DNA of 64,000 nt, taken from positions 35,127,012-35,191,011 of the forward strand of contig NC_056037.1 in the NCBI RefSeq assembly GCF_004379255.2, read 5' to 3'. The position numbers were made by a program, and so were the translations under genes. This stretch comes from Salvia splendens (lineage: Eukaryota; Streptophyta; Magnoliopsida; Lamiales; Lamiaceae). Positions 24,001 to 35,662 of this stretch are shown in pieces. How positions within the stretch are numbered: the stretch's first letter is position 1; each line of letters starts with the position of its first letter. The notes below the pieces were generated by a model. It saw nothing but the letters and a program-made list of their open reading frames with translations, had not been told where the DNA came from and searched no databases.

Positions 24001-24757
24001 TAGAGCTCGGTAACTTAAGATGTACAAACATGAATTTGTATGTTCAGTTTGTGCCAAATCCCAATTTGAATATCACATATAACTGCCCAGTGCAGAATTT
24101 GTTGTGTAAAAAAGTTTAAAAAATTGTAGTGCTTCATCAAACAGAACTGGATGCATCACCAACCAACAGCGTTTATAATCATAATCGACAAGACTTCAAG
24201 TATAACAGGCAGTAGTTACATATTTATCCACTGACTCCAAATGAACAAGTTCAAGTGCAGAATTCCCACCTTAGGGATTAGAAAGCAGATTTAAAATCGA
24301 TAATTTCACTGAAACACAGACCTCAATTATGAGAGCTCAAACAAGCTGTTACAAGCCAAAACTCAGACCCAATTTCTCACCAAAAAAAAATCAGAAAATT
24401 GCTGAATTGATTAATTACCTCACTCAAGCAGCGAAACAACACGTCAGTGGGCTCACCCTTGAGCACCAGCAAACGCGATCCTAGTTTCTTAAGGTTAAGG
24501 TCAAGATCCGCCAGACTCTCGAGCAGGAACCTGATCCGGTTCAACCCGGCCCGATTCGACCCGGGGGAGAACGCGCTCGGATCGGGCTCCATGTAGCGCG
24601 GATCGATCACGAAAACCGGGTATAAAGCGGTCGACCCCTTGGCCGCGTACTCCAGCGCCGGGTTGTCGTGAATGCGGAGCCCCTTCCTGAACCAAATCAG
24701 AGAGTTCGACCCGGATGATGCCATCGTCGTCGGGTGCGGGATAGCGGGGAAGCGCAT
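21080..24757 (-). CDS. UVR3: (6-4) photolyase, cryptochrome/photolyase family
   Basis: Repairs UV-induced pyrimidine (6-4) photoproducts using light and FAD. Fourteen predicted exons: 24419-24757, 23841-23912, 23611-23691, 23340-23519, 23195-23266, 22858-22944, 22682-22780, 22522-22605, 22144-22230, 21961-22032, 21768-21881, 21582-21669, 21404-21499 and 21080-21258. All are GT-AG with matching phases, and together encode 549 residues. The N-terminal photolyase domain starts [20 protein letters not shown]. The FAD domain carries [49 protein letters not shown] and [20 protein letters not shown]; the two His of HHLARH correspond to the catalytic His pair of (6-4) photolyases. [20 protein letters not shown] and [13 protein letters not shown] follow. 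The tail is Lys/Arg-rich ([14 protein letters not shown]), a possible nuclear signal. The start could also be 24724 (MASSGSN); the longer one adds 11 residues. Confidence 0.96.
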
Positions 24758-24959
24758 TTAGTGACAGTTGGAATTCGGAAAGGGAGCGGTTGTGTTTCCC
24801 GCCATAAAGTGATACTATTATGCGCCTGGGTGAGGTGGTTCGATAGTAGCCGTTTAACGAGGTGTTTTTCGTGTACGGTGCGCACATGGCGCAGGATAGT
24901 GGAGCTGGAGAGGTAAATTGTTGGATTGGCTGAGAAAATGCCACGTAGCGTCTGCACAT

Positions 24960-25527
24960 AAAGCCTACCGCTTTATTAATGGCTATTAAACCATTTATTT
25001 ATGACTAGATTTTTGAATGTTAGTTTTATAGAAGACATTTTCTCTTTAAAATGAATAGAAAAACATAGTGAAAGCGATAGCGTTTATTTCATACGTAAAA
25101 GGGTATAGTTATAAGAAAATTGTTATTTTTATTAGATGACATTCTCATTCGTTATCATATTGAGAATTTGAAAATAGCCTCATTCATTATCATATTTAAA
25201 AATTTTGGTTCTATGACACCATCTAATACGCTGATTAAGATTCACAAATATAAAAAAAAATGAACTTAGTTACAAGTGATATTTTGTTAGTGTTATCTTA
25301 AAAACGGTTAGAAGACAAGAGAAAGAAAAAATAAACCTAGCTTTATATAAAATCCAACTTCATAGTAATACATAGAGAAAGCTCATATATATACACATTG
25401 ACTAACTAAACCGACCAAGCTTAAAAACTAAATCAAGATATAAATGAAAGCCCTAACAACTAAAGCAATAAGTAATCACAATATCTCAACTATAGTCACC
25501 ATCATATTATGATTCTAATATATAAAA
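24960..25527. other. AT-rich intergenic stretch
   Basis: Nothing recognisable between the upstream region of UVR3 and the Copia element. It ends with the TAAAA target duplication at 25523-25527. Confidence 0.6.
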
Positions 25528-26016
25528 TGTTAGGGAGTTTAAACAAAACGTGAACAAAACAGATGTCCTGAAAGGAGTGAAATACTTTCAGATCAAATCA
25601 ATTTGGCGGTTCTACCAATATTTGATCGGATACAATTCAGGTTTCGAAGATATTCGTATGTCGATTCTGTAAAGAACTTTGAACCCAGAAATTGATCATA
25701 AGAAGAGGCTGAAAACGAAGAGTCGCGTCTCTTCATTTCATAACTGTTTTTAACAGTTTTTGGCGGGAATAATAAATTGCAAAAACAGTCCTTCAACTTT
25801 CGGAAATTACGATTCCGGATGAATTTTCTGTACAGCTCGACCCCAGCCAGGGGCTCTGCCCCTTGGACCCCGCTACTCGGGGGCACTGCCCCCGAACCCC
25901 CGTCTAATCATAAGAAATTCAAATAAGTGTACACTCCGCACTTCCAACTTATTTGATGTCTCATTATGGTCACGTTGATCAATCAAGTTAATCTAATTAC
26001 ACTAAAATATCCAACA
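25528..26016 (-). repeat. 3' LTR of the Copia element
   Basis: 489 bp, TG..CA ends on the minus strand, next to the duplication TAAAA and preceded by the polypurine tract. Its first ~175 bp match 28057-28231 with few differences, including a 4-base indel. Confidence 0.9.
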
Positions 26017-26027
26017 ATCCTCCCCTA
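26017..26027 (-). other. Polypurine tract of the Copia element
   Basis: AGGGGAGGAT on the minus strand directly before the 3' LTR, the plus-strand priming site. Confidence 0.75.
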
Positions 26028-26538
26028 TTTTAGTGCAATCCTTGATTAACTAAAACAAGTCATCTCAAAATTCAAACTTTTGCATAAATGAAATATCGTA
26101 ATGATTGAATTTCACCTTAGCACAATATACATTCCATACATTCGAATACCCATGGTGTCTCTAACGATTGAACCATGGGAACTCACTTTGAATACACGAA
26201 GATAATGTACACAAAAGTTTACATACAAATATGTTCTATCTTGACACTATATTTACTAGCCTATGTCCTTATCCTTCATAAACATATCGAAGCCAAGTCC
26301 TAGCTTCTTGAAGCGGCTAATCTTCATGCTTATGTAGGTAGTTCCTTTATTCTTGCACCTACATATGCAATTTTTCAAAAGAACTATTAAGGATATATAC
26401 ATTCAGCCTCCTTAACTTGTAGGTTTGAACACATACCTTGAGATGATTCTTCAATGTGTTCCAATCTCCAATTATTAAGCCTTCCACATTGAATTCAGCA
26501 TCTAGTGTCATAATAAATGAGAATTGGGTATCTTAATA

Positions 26539-28122
26539 TCAAAGATTTGTAGTGGACTTTAATCCCATCCCTATAGCCGACTTGAGCACAAGATCTCTAC
26601 TTAACCCTTTGGTCAAATGATCGGCTAAGTTGTTATGAGTTCTCACAAACTCCACAGATATCACATCATCCTTAATAAGTTCACGAATCATGCTATGTCT
26701 AACACCTAAGTGTCTTGACTTTGCATTATACACTTGACTATATGCCTTAGCCAAGGTAGCTGCACTATCGCATCTGATAGATATAGGTGATATCGGTTTA
26801 GGCCACAATGGAATTTCATAGATTAAATTTCTTAGCCATTCAGCCTCTTTACCAGCTGCTGCTAATGCCACAAACTCTGATTCCATTGTGGAATTTGTGA
26901 TAAAAGTTTGTTTCTTTGATGCCCAACATATAGCACCACCTCCAAGATGGAATACCCAACCACTTGTGGGAGAATGATCTTCCATATTGGTAATCCAACT
27001 TGCATCCGAATAACCTTCAAGAATAGAAGGAAATCCAGAATAAGACAAACTATAATACATGGTCCCTTTTAAGTATTTAAATACTTGATTCATTGCTTGC
27101 CAATGGATTAAACTTGGATTGTGAGTATATCGACTCAATTTTCCAACTGCAAAGGCTATATCGGGTCTAGTACTAATCATGGCATACATGAGTGATTCAA
27201 TAGCCTTTAAATATTCAAGCTGATTCACAGCAACTCCTTTATTAGGCACGAGTTTTGCACTAGGATCAAAAGGAGTCTTAACTGGAGAACAATCTTTGAA
27301 ATTAAATTTTTCCAACACATTCTCAATATACTGTGATCGAGAAATGAAAATTCCTTGTTCTCCATGTGTAATCTTAATTCCAAGAATCATATCAGCCTTT
27401 CCCATGTCTTTCATCTCAAACTTAGATGACAAAAATTCCTTTGTTTTATCCACTTGATCTTTGTCTGTACCAAAGATCAACATGGCATCTACGTATAAGC
27501 AAATGATGACCCATTTACCAGTAGTGTCAAATTTGCTATATACACACTTGTCTGCTTGGTTTAATACAAAACCATTAGACAACACCACGTCATCAAACTT
27601 TTGATGCCATTGCTTGGGGGCTTGCTTTAGTCCATAAAGAGATTTTACCAATTTACATACCTTATGTTCATTACCAGGCATGACAAAGCCTTCTGATTGT
27701 TTCATGTAAATCTCTTCATCTAATTCACCATTCAAAAAGGCAGTCTTAACATCCATTTGGTGAATTATTAGATTATGTATAGCCGCAAGTGCTAACAATA
27801 ATCTAATGGTGGAAATCCTTGCAACAGGTGCATAGGTGTCAAAGAAATCAATTCCTTCATTTTGTCTAAAGCCTTGGATAACCAATCTGGCTTTATATTT
27901 GTCTATGCTTCTATCCACCTTCATCCTCGTTTTGAAGATCCATTTACTATTCAAAGGTTCACACCCATGTGGTAAATCAGTCAGTTTCCAAGTATTATTT
28001 TGGATTATATAATCCATCTCATCTTGGATTGCCTCTTTCCAAAATGCAGCATCCCTCGACCCCAGCCAGGGGCTCTGCCCCTTGGACCCCGCTACTCGGG
28101 GGCGCTGCCCCCAAACCCCCAT
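26539..28122 (-). pseudogene. Copia pol remnant: reverse transcriptase and RNase H
   Basis: A 527-codon frame whose first ~25 residues (MGVWGQRPRVAG..) are read from the truncated 5' LTR. The true pol begins at about FWKEAIQDEM. Reverse transcriptase motifs follow: NTWKLTDLP, KARLVIQGFRQ, DTYAPVARISTIRLLLALAA, QMDVKTAFLNGEL, LYGLKQAPKQWH. The catalytic box reads CLYVDAMLIFG, where the family has YVDDM, so the second active-site Asp is replaced by Ala. RNase H motifs are present: GYSDASW, TMESEFVAL and CDSAATLAKA, ending near ADHLTKGL. No gag, protease or integrase precedes it. The frame is intact otherwise, which suggests a fairly young insertion. It should not yield active enzyme. Confidence 0.93.
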
Positions 28123-28231
28123 CTAATCATAAGAAATTCAAGTGTACATTCCGCACTTCCAACTTGTTTGATGTCTCATTGTGATCACGTTGACCAATCG
28201 AGTTAATCCAATTACACTAAAATATCCAACA
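28057..28231 (-). repeat. Truncated 5' LTR of the Copia element
   Basis: First 175 bp of the LTR, ending at the shared CTCGA word where it joins the reverse transcriptase region. Confidence 0.88.
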
Positions 28232-28630
28232 TAAAAAAGTTAGCTACCGATTCAATTAGTATATATGCTTAAGAGTCAAAACTCATTTTGTTAATTTTAT
28301 ATTAAATTTGGGTAGATAGATAAACTTATTTCATTCACATTTTATTATAGATTTTGTATTATATAAAGGTATAACCTATGTTCATTAGCTTATTTAACCA
28401 CTTCTTCTATGTCGAGTCAAACTAAAATATTTAAACACTAATTATTGGCCCATATGTATGATTTACAAGTTACTAATACACTAGGCCCACGGTCGAATTA
28501 TTGGCCCATAATACAGTTATTGTGTCTTAATGAAAAGAAAATAACCACTTATTAGGCTCATCAAATAAAATTATTAGAAGTTTTTTTTACTTGGGATGAA
28601 ATTAAGAGTGAAGGCTTATAAAACCTCTTA

Positions 28631-29605
28631 GAGCATCCACAATGGATGCCCGATCGCCTGAGATCAGGCTCAGGGGTCGTCGCGCGCGACCGAAAGATCG
28701 GTCGTCCCGTGCTCGAGGTGATCGGGCACCCATTGCAACACATCACCCAAGTCCGAGCCCGACGATTTTGTAATTTTAACTAAAAAATTAATTTTTAATT
28801 ATAAAAATCAATCTTTAATTAAAAATTATTTTTAAAATTGAAATAAAGCTATAATTTCACAATGATCCATACTAAAAGACAGATCCATGAATTAATGAAA
28901 GATTATATTTCGTAGAATATAATACTTCACACTAGGTGAGTAAGTTTTGAATTGCTTGAGTAAACCTTTCATAGATAGGTTTTCAACTCCAACTTTCATT
29001 GTGACATCGATGTGGGACAATTAGTTTTACACTTAAAAGAGAGTTTTTGTTGCTTCATGTACAACTTTTGCTTTGTTTCAATACAAAATCTATGATTAGC
29101 CTAGTGGTAAATGTATTTTGAAAAATCATAAACTCTAACATTTTGTTTTAAATTTTGACTTTTATTATACTTTTCTCATTTTATTCGATTCTTTTTTTGT
29201 TTATACTTTTTTTTATAAAGCATGTTTATATTTTTATGATAATATAAATTTAGTGTTTGATGTGATATATCTTGGATTATGCATTATGTATGGTGAATTT
29301 GAGCAAGAATTAGATTTAGATGACTAGTTTGGTTTTTTAAAATTTAGTAATGTAGTTTTTTTAGTTAAGTATGATGTACTTTTTTTAATTAAGTAATGTA
29401 GTAGTTTTTTCAAAATTTTTGGTGTTTAATATATTTTGGTATTTTAGTAGGTAAAAACAAAAATAAAAAACAATAATATTAAAAATAAAATGCAAATTAA
29501 GTTTAATTGATATGGCTTCCCATTAGGGCATCACCATTGCAGAAGAAGGGGCGGGCTAAGAAATTCCCACTATGGCGCCCACTAGGGCATCCATTGTGGA
29601 TGCTC
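28631..29605. mobile_element. Harbinger-like element(s), degenerate
   Basis: GAGCATCCACAATGG at 28631, after TTA, is matched by the inverse CCATTGTGGATGCTC ending at 29605. These are the same ends as the Harbinger element at 6865-7606. No TTA follows 29605. A third related end (TTA then GGGCATCACCATTGC at about 29524) suggests a nested or composite structure. The GC-rich left part (28640-28760) also resembles the subterminal area of that family. No transposase seen. Confidence 0.5.
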
Positions 29606-29900
29606 GCCATACAAAACATTGTTGAGATAATTAAATAAGGAGAACCTAGTACTCGACTTTCGAAGAAATTTTTTACTTGTAACTTTATAAGTACAAACGT
29701 ACAATGACATATTGTTGCCACATCAAATGTACCCCCCTGTCTAACTCTATGTGGTATATTTCTAAATATAGAAACATCGTTTTTCTAGTCTTTTTCTATC
29801 TTTTTTACTCTATTATTTATATTTATTTACAAAACAACACCATATAAATTCTCCGTGCCGAACTGAAAATGTTCACTTAGGACTGGACGGAGCTAGTAGT

Positions 29901-29929
29901 CAGGGGCGGAGCTACCATTTGAATTTATC

Positions 29930-29935
<6 letters not shown>
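29901..29935. mobile_element. Solo 5' end of a hAT (Tip100-like) element
   Basis: CAGGGGCGGAGCTACC is the classical Tip100-type terminus. The sequence then runs into the (TA)n tract at 29936, and no matching right end was found. Confidence 0.45.

Positions 29936-29970
<35 letters not shown>
29936..29970. repeat. (TA)n microsatellite
   Basis: Opens the cluster of TA-flanked elements. Similar tracts separate the elements at about 30262-30290, 30652-30695, 31723-31750, 32091-32123 and 32413-32430. Confidence 0.9.
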
Positions 29971-29975
<5 letters not shown>

Positions 29976-30262
29976 TTTGATCTATGCAAAACTAGATTTA
30001 AATGCAGAAACGCAGAACAATATCATAATTAGGTCACTTTTAGGTCATAATTAGGTAATTTTTAGGTCATGCTAACAAAGCATGACCTAAAACGATCTTA
30101 GCATGACATTAAACCCAAATATTATAATATGACCTAAAATTGCTTAATTATGACCTTCCGTGTTTTTGGTTAATTATTGACCATTAGATCATTTAATCCT
30201 AGGGCCAAGATTTGGTCTGCATTTCTGGATTTAAACACATACTTATTTTGATCATCTCCCTA
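29970..30262. mobile_element. TA-flanked MITE a
   Basis: The ends TAGGGTTTTGATC and GATCATCTCCCTA lie between (TA)n tracts. The interior is AT-rich with repeated AGGTCATAATTAGGT words. It is related in inverse to the element at 32124-32413. Confidence 0.7.
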
Positions 30263-30290
30263 TATATATATATATACATACATATATATA

Positions 30291-30648
30291 TAGGGTTGCG
30301 TTAAAGATAGAACCATTCTTAAGTGTAGAACCTAGAACTCTACATATTTTATTCATTGGATGAGGTAAAAATGACGGTCAAGATTAAAAATCATACATAT
30401 TAGACTATGTTTTCACGACATTCCGGACTTAACATGTGAAAAAACTCACATGTTGATGGAAGAATGAATGAAACGAAGAAGAGTCCATGCATGCTTTATT
30501 TTTTTACTTCTCGGCATTCACCCATTAATAATAGTTTTGGTTGTAATGGGAAGTTGCTGTGCAAATCAACACCATTGGATTAAAAGATCTAACGACCTCC
30601 GTTTGGCATTTGTTCTACGTTTAAGAATGGTTCTATCTTGATCACAAT

Positions 30649-30652
<4 letters not shown>
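30291..30652. mobile_element. TA-flanked MITE b
   Basis: Starts TAGGGTTGCGTTAAAGATAG, ends TTGATCACAATCCTA, in (TA)n. Its subterminal AGAACCATTCTTAA is repeated in inverse near the right end. A near-identical but 3'-truncated copy lies at 32432-32790. Confidence 0.75.
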
Positions 30653-30694
<42 letters not shown>

Positions 30695-30698
<4 letters not shown>

Positions 30699-31717
30699 TG
30701 TGATCAAATACAAACTCTCATTTATCATGCAAACTACAAACTCTAATCACACACCATCATTGTAACTAATCTACGGCTGTTAGGAGGTTACAAATTCGAT
30801 GTCACCGGGCAGTACAATTTATGTCAGCGGGGGGTGTATATGGAAATATTTTTTGCCGGCAGTTACATACATCCTCATTTCACTCCAATTCTGCTTTGAT
30901 TTTGTTGTTGATCCTCCTGTTATTTTTGTTGTTGACATTGCTGAAGGTGTGTTGCTGACATTATTAATTTGATGTTGACATTTGGTGTTAACATTATTGG
31001 AAATGTACATTTTTAGAGTTGGTGTTGTCATTGTTGCCAAACGAATGATTTTAGAGTTGTTGTTTACATTGTTGTTGACATCGTTGATGGTGTGTTGATC
31101 ACATTCTGCTTTGATTTTATTGTTGCTCCCCCTGTTGTTTTTGTTGTTGACAATGCTGAAGGTGTGTTGCTGACATTATTAGTTTGTTGTTGACATTTGG
31201 TGTTAACATTATTGGAAATGTATGATTTTCCATTGTTGTTGACATTGTTGACATTGTTGATGAAAATTGGGGTTTTCAACGGAAACCTCACCTCCGGCTG
31301 ACGCTCCAGCTGCTTGACCCGCTCGCCTCGCAGAACTCATGTCAACGCGATCCTTGAAGAACGGCGATTGCGTGGGGTACAAATTCGAAACGGTGGAATG
31401 GAGGAAATTGGAGAGGTGAGACGTGTTTAATGGGTGGAGCGTTGAACATGCTTAATTGATGGAATGGAAGAGAGAGGGGAAGACGTGATAAATGAGAGGT
31501 GCGATGAATAGCCGATATTATTGGGATTGCTTAATCTAAACGGATTTTGTGATTTCAGCTTATAATTTTTGTCCCAAAAGTAATCCTTGGTGACCGATTT
31601 TATAAGTTGTATTGACATGTGTAGAGACCATAAATTACAACCGTTGATTAAATATACTTAATGGATGAGATTATAGTTTGCATAGTTTATATCTTAGGGA
31701 GTTTGTATATTATCATG

Positions 31718-31723
<6 letters not shown>
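30695..31723. mobile_element. TA-flanked element c with internal repeats
   Basis: The ends TAGGTGTGATCAAATACAAA and TATCATGACCCTA lie in (TA)n. Inside, 30890-31030 and 31100-31240 are diverged copies of a TTGTTGACATT-rich segment, which makes spurious reading frames on the minus strand. GC-richer sequence with no recognised gene lies at 31280-31500. Confidence 0.7.
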
Positions 31724-31749
<26 letters not shown>

Positions 31750-31754
<5 letters not shown>

Positions 31755-32086
31755 GTGTGAACAAATACAAACTCTCTAAAATACAAACTATACAAACTAT
31801 GTCACCAGAGTGTACAAATTCTGTCACCGGAGTGTACAAATTATGTCAACGGACTGTACAAATTCTGTCACCGGGGGTCGATGTCAACAGAATGTACAAA
31901 TTATGTCACCGGGGGATGTACGGAGTGTACAAATTCTGTCGACGGGGGTGTCCAAATTCTGATTTTTCGATGTCAAAATGTTGACATTAGAAAAATCTCT
32001 TATATTAACCGTTGATTAATTGTATTAAGTGAGTATGATTAAAGTTTGTATAGTTTGTATTTTAGAGAGTTTGTATTTTATCACAC

Positions 32087-32091
<5 letters not shown>
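31750..32091. mobile_element. TA-flanked MITE d with long inverted ends
   Basis: Nearly perfect inverted ends of about 47 bp (TAGAGGTGTGA.CAAATACAAACTCTCTAAAA and its inverse ending at 32091) in (TA)n. The core (about 31800-31970) is a tandem array of TGTCACCGG.GTGTACAAATT units. Confidence 0.78.
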
Positions 32092-32123
<32 letters not shown>

Positions 32124-32127
<4 letters not shown>

Positions 32128-32413
32128 GAAAATGATCAATACAAAACTTGATCTCAATACAAAATCCAGACCAAATCTTGACCATGAGATTTGACAATCC
32201 AATGGTCAATAATTAAACAAAAACACGGAGGGTCATTGTAAAGCAGTTTTAGGTCATATTATAAACTTTGGGTTTGAGGTAATGTTAAGATCATTTCATG
32301 TCATCCTTACTATAATGACGTAAAAATAAGCTTACAATGACCTAAAAATGACTTTTGTATGTTTGGTTCTGCATTTTTGTATTAAGAATGGTTTTGCATG
32401 GATCAAAACCCTA
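32124..32413. mobile_element. TA-flanked MITE e
   Basis: The ends TAGGAAAATGATCAATAC and GGATCAAAACCCTA lie in (TA)n. Similar to element a in the opposite orientation (TTTTGATC..GCAAAAC at the ends). Confidence 0.7.
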
Positions 32414-32431
32414 TATATATATATATATATA

Positions 32432-32790
32432 TATGGTTGCGTTAAAGATAGAACCATTCTTAAGTGTAGAACCTAGAACTCTACATATTTTATTCATTGG
32501 ATGAGGAAAAAATGACGGTCAAGATTAAAAATCATACATATTAGACTATGTTTTCACGACATTCCGGACTCAACATGTGAAAAAACTCACATGTTGATGG
32601 AAGAATGAATGAAACGAAGAAGAGTCCATGCATGCTTTATTTTTTCACTTATCTGCATTCACCCATTAATAATAGTTTTGGTTGTAATGGGAAGTTGTTG
32701 TGCAAATCAACACCATTGGATTAAAAGATCTAACGACCTCCGTTTGGCATTTGTTCTACGTTTAAGAATGGTTCTACGTTTAAGAATGAT
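32432..32790. mobile_element. TA-flanked MITE f, 3'-truncated copy of b
   Basis: Almost identical to 30295-30630, but the right end is replaced by a short duplicated GGTTCTACGTTTAAGAATG word and no TA tract follows. Confidence 0.75.
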
Positions 32791-32799
32791 GATTATGAA

Positions 32800-33623
32800 A
32801 TAATTAGAATGATGATTTTTTCCCTCTTTATTTAGAAATTGATTGACTTCGATCGGATTGTGCTACATTTGGCCGACCTCGATCGCACTTTAACTGAGAT
32901 TTGTCTCTTGATATTTTTATGCACAAAAAATAAGTCTTCACTTATTAAATAATCTTTGTGTGTAAATGATTGCATATTAAATTATGCTTTGTGTGAATTA
33001 TAATCTTGGGAGAACACAGAACAAAGAAATAAATGCCTGGATGATTCTGAAAGGAAAAATTCAAGAAAGTAAATTTCAAATTAAATAAACAAAGAATTTT
33101 GTAAAAAAATCGAGGAATGTAAAATCACTTATATTTCGTTTCGTTGGCAGTAAATGTGGGTTGGTAAAGTATTCAAGATTCCTATTTTCAGATTATATAT
33201 GTGGTTCAATTTCTTTAAAAGCAAAAAGATTCCACAAAGAAATTTATTCAATTCCAAATTAAATCCTCTAATAATACAAAATGAATATTCCGAATTTGGG
33301 CTATAAAAGACCGACTTTGTACCCAAACGACGGAAATATTAATGTTTCTTCCAAAACAACAGAGTTATTGTTCTTTTCTATCATTGACAATCTTATCTTG
33401 GAGATGGCTTTTCTTTCATCTACAATCTTATCTTGGAGGTCGATCGCCCATCAGCATTCTGACTTAGTTGAAGCACCAATACAACATAGTTATTGTTCGA
33501 CGACTTCTTCTTCTTCTTCGTGTGTTGTGTATGCGCCTCTCACCCTTGAAGTGTTGTGTGCTAGTTTGGAGTTTGTGAGAAAATTGTCTATCAAAGTGTT
33601 AATGAGGTTTGAAAATGAGTCCC
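32800..33623. other. Intergenic, no gene recognised
   Basis: AT-rich sequence with a 168-codon frame at 33281-33787. Its end falls inside the TRIM element and it shows no family features, so it was not called. Confidence 0.5.
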
Positions 33624-34012
33624 TATTAGAAATGAGCCACTCACCCCATAAAAGGGATCATAAGGGGGAGAGTTATCCACACTTATATAGATTAGATGGG
33701 ATCTTCACCAAGTCGATGTGGGACAGAATTAACACGCCCCCTCACGTGTGGGCCGGAAAGGACATCGGTCTTCCATCACGTGGGTAGGCAATGCAAGAGA
33801 AACCATCATCGATGTGGGCCGGAAAGGACATCGGTCTTCCACTCGTGAGGTAGATAAGAGATAAAGAGAAAACCATCATCGACTTGGGCCCGCTCTGATA
33901 CCATATTAGAAATGGGCCACTCACCCCTTAAAATGCCTCATAAGGGGGAGGGTTATCCACTTATATAGATTAGATGGAATCTTCACCAAGTCGATGTGGG
34001 ACAGAATTAACA
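33624..34012 (-). mobile_element. Complete TRIM (terminal-repeat retrotransposon in miniature)
   Basis: A 389-bp element on the minus strand with an exact 5-bp duplication GTCCC (33619-33623 and 34013-34017). Two LTRs of about 110 bp (33904-34012 and 33624-33734) begin TGTTAATTCTGTCCCACATC and end CTAATA. The 5' LTR is followed at once by the primer-binding site TGGTATCAGAGC (33892-33903), complementary to initiator tRNA-Met. GAGGGGGCG at 33735-33743 is a polypurine tract just before the 3' LTR. The 169-bp interior is non-coding and contains a duplicated GGGCCGGAAAGGACATCGG segment. Confidence 0.92.
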
Positions 34013-34142
34013 GTCCCAACTTAGTTGTTAAGATGTTTTCCTTCTACCCTATAAATTACCTTAAATATAAATAGTGAATAAAATTAGTATAATCTGAATA
34101 ATGTCAGACAGACTAAATCAAATCATCATCCTTTTAAAATAC

Positions 34143-34144
34143 TA

Positions 34145-34186
<42 letters not shown>
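34143..34186. repeat. (AAT)n microsatellite
   Basis: About 14 AAT units. Confidence 0.95.
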
Positions 34187-34187
<1 letters not shown>

Positions 34188-34563
34188 TAATTAAGAAAAA
34201 CTGAAAAAGTATGATAGGAGTATATGTAGCGTTGGAGGAGAATAATTAAGGTATTCATAAAACAAGCATAATTTCTTCAGCAAGACAAGATCAAAACTGA
34301 TCAAGCGAAGTAATTTAATTGTTCCTATGTGGGAAACCGAATTTAATTTTTGTAATTTCAGAACCTCATTTAATACTAGTATTTATTCCATGATATAACA
34401 ATTAATAACTCAGCATACAGTTGAAATAAATTTATTAGAGTCAACTACCCATGTTTTTTCACTCTAATGCATTACTGGCGATAAATTCATTGCACCAAAT
34501 TATTGATCAATTATTACTTAATTAATGCCACGATATATATGTAAATACCAATTATAAATTGTA

Positions 34564-34610
<47 letters not shown>

Positions 34611-35585
34611 TTTAGACAGGCTGTCTGTGTATCTATTTTTGCGGTAAATAAGATAATCATTGCATATCATAATTTGCAAAATTAGGCACATACTATATTG
34701 ATATATTTGTATGTGTATATTTTTTAATCATTTGTGGAAATGATAAAATCTTTATAAAAATACTTACATTGTGTGCCAGGATTCTTCTGAACAAAATAAA
34801 GTAAGATCGAATAAAACAAAAAACTGAACTCTGAAGTAAATTTTTTTAATTATTGAACCATTGGTTTGTATTATTGCATGTTGGTAGTATGCCACAGGAT
34901 ATGACAACAATACATCTAATCCGATCATGATAAGTCAATGCCTGCTGTATAGACACAATATTGCAAAATACCTAATTTAGTTGGATTTTCAACTTTGATA
35001 TTATTGTGTTTCGTTACTATAAGATGCATGTGTATAACACATGATCACTCGTTTTAATCATATTAATTAGTGCCATTTAATATTCTACTAATATTATAAC
35101 GAATATCATTATCTAATCATGCTGACCTTATGGTGATTCTTCATTCTATGCGAAATTAGATGAGAATTTAAATCATAAATATCTAAAATTCTCTATCGAA
35201 CCTCTTGATGTTTTTTATGATGAAGTAAAAATCATCTAATGGTGAATAGAAAGCTCGAAACAAAGAACTGAACAAACAGTCACAAAAATAATACTTTTAA
35301 AATAAAAGAAATTATGCCGAATACAAAGACAAAAGTATTAAAACCAGAACATGGTCTCCTAGAAGAAGGTAAACATGAAGGAAAAACTATCACAACATAG
35401 CACTATCGGATTCGCCAAGTAATATCACATCATGCATATCAAATTATCCACAAATCGAACGAACTAAAGATGGAAAATATTAACATAACATACAAAACAC
35501 CAATAAAATTAGATAACTACATATAGCTAGGAAGAAGAAGAAAACTCATGAAGGCTAACAACAACTACGCCATAGCTCTAAATTG

Positions 35586-35589
<4 letters not shown>

Positions 35590-35659
<70 letters not shown>
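35590..35659. repeat. (TA)n microsatellite, about 35 units
   Basis: The longest TA tract in the window. No TA-type element terminus abuts it. Confidence 0.95.

Positions 35660-35662
<3 letters not shown>

Larger units (their letters stand above)
25528..28231 (-). mobile_element. Internally deleted Ty1-Copia LTR retrotransposon
   Basis: The element reads on the minus strand and is bounded by an exact 5-bp duplication TAAAA (25523-25527 and 28232-28236). The 3' LTR is 25528-26016 (489 bp, TGTTGGATAT..CCCTAACA). A polypurine tract AGGGGAGGAT precedes it at about 26017-26027. The 5' LTR is cut to its first 175 bp (28057-28231), which run straight into the reverse transcriptase frame. The rest of the 5' LTR, primer-binding site, gag, protease and integrase are gone. 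Both LTR parts share the GC-rich block with GGGGCTCTGCCCC. The element cannot move on its own. Confidence 0.93.

Noticed and set aside
24501..24959. 152-codon minus-strand frame overlapping UVR3 exon 1
   Set aside because: Out-of-frame shadow of the GC-rich first exon. The photolyase frame is the conserved one.
30819..31291. Asn/Thr-rich minus-strand frames with VNTKCQ..NNVSNTPSA repeats
   Set aside because: Produced by two diverged copies of a TTGTTGACATT-rich segment inside TA element c.
33281..33787. 168-codon plus-strand frame
   Set aside because: No domain or family feature, and its end is TRIM LTR and interior sequence, so the frame crosses a transposon border.
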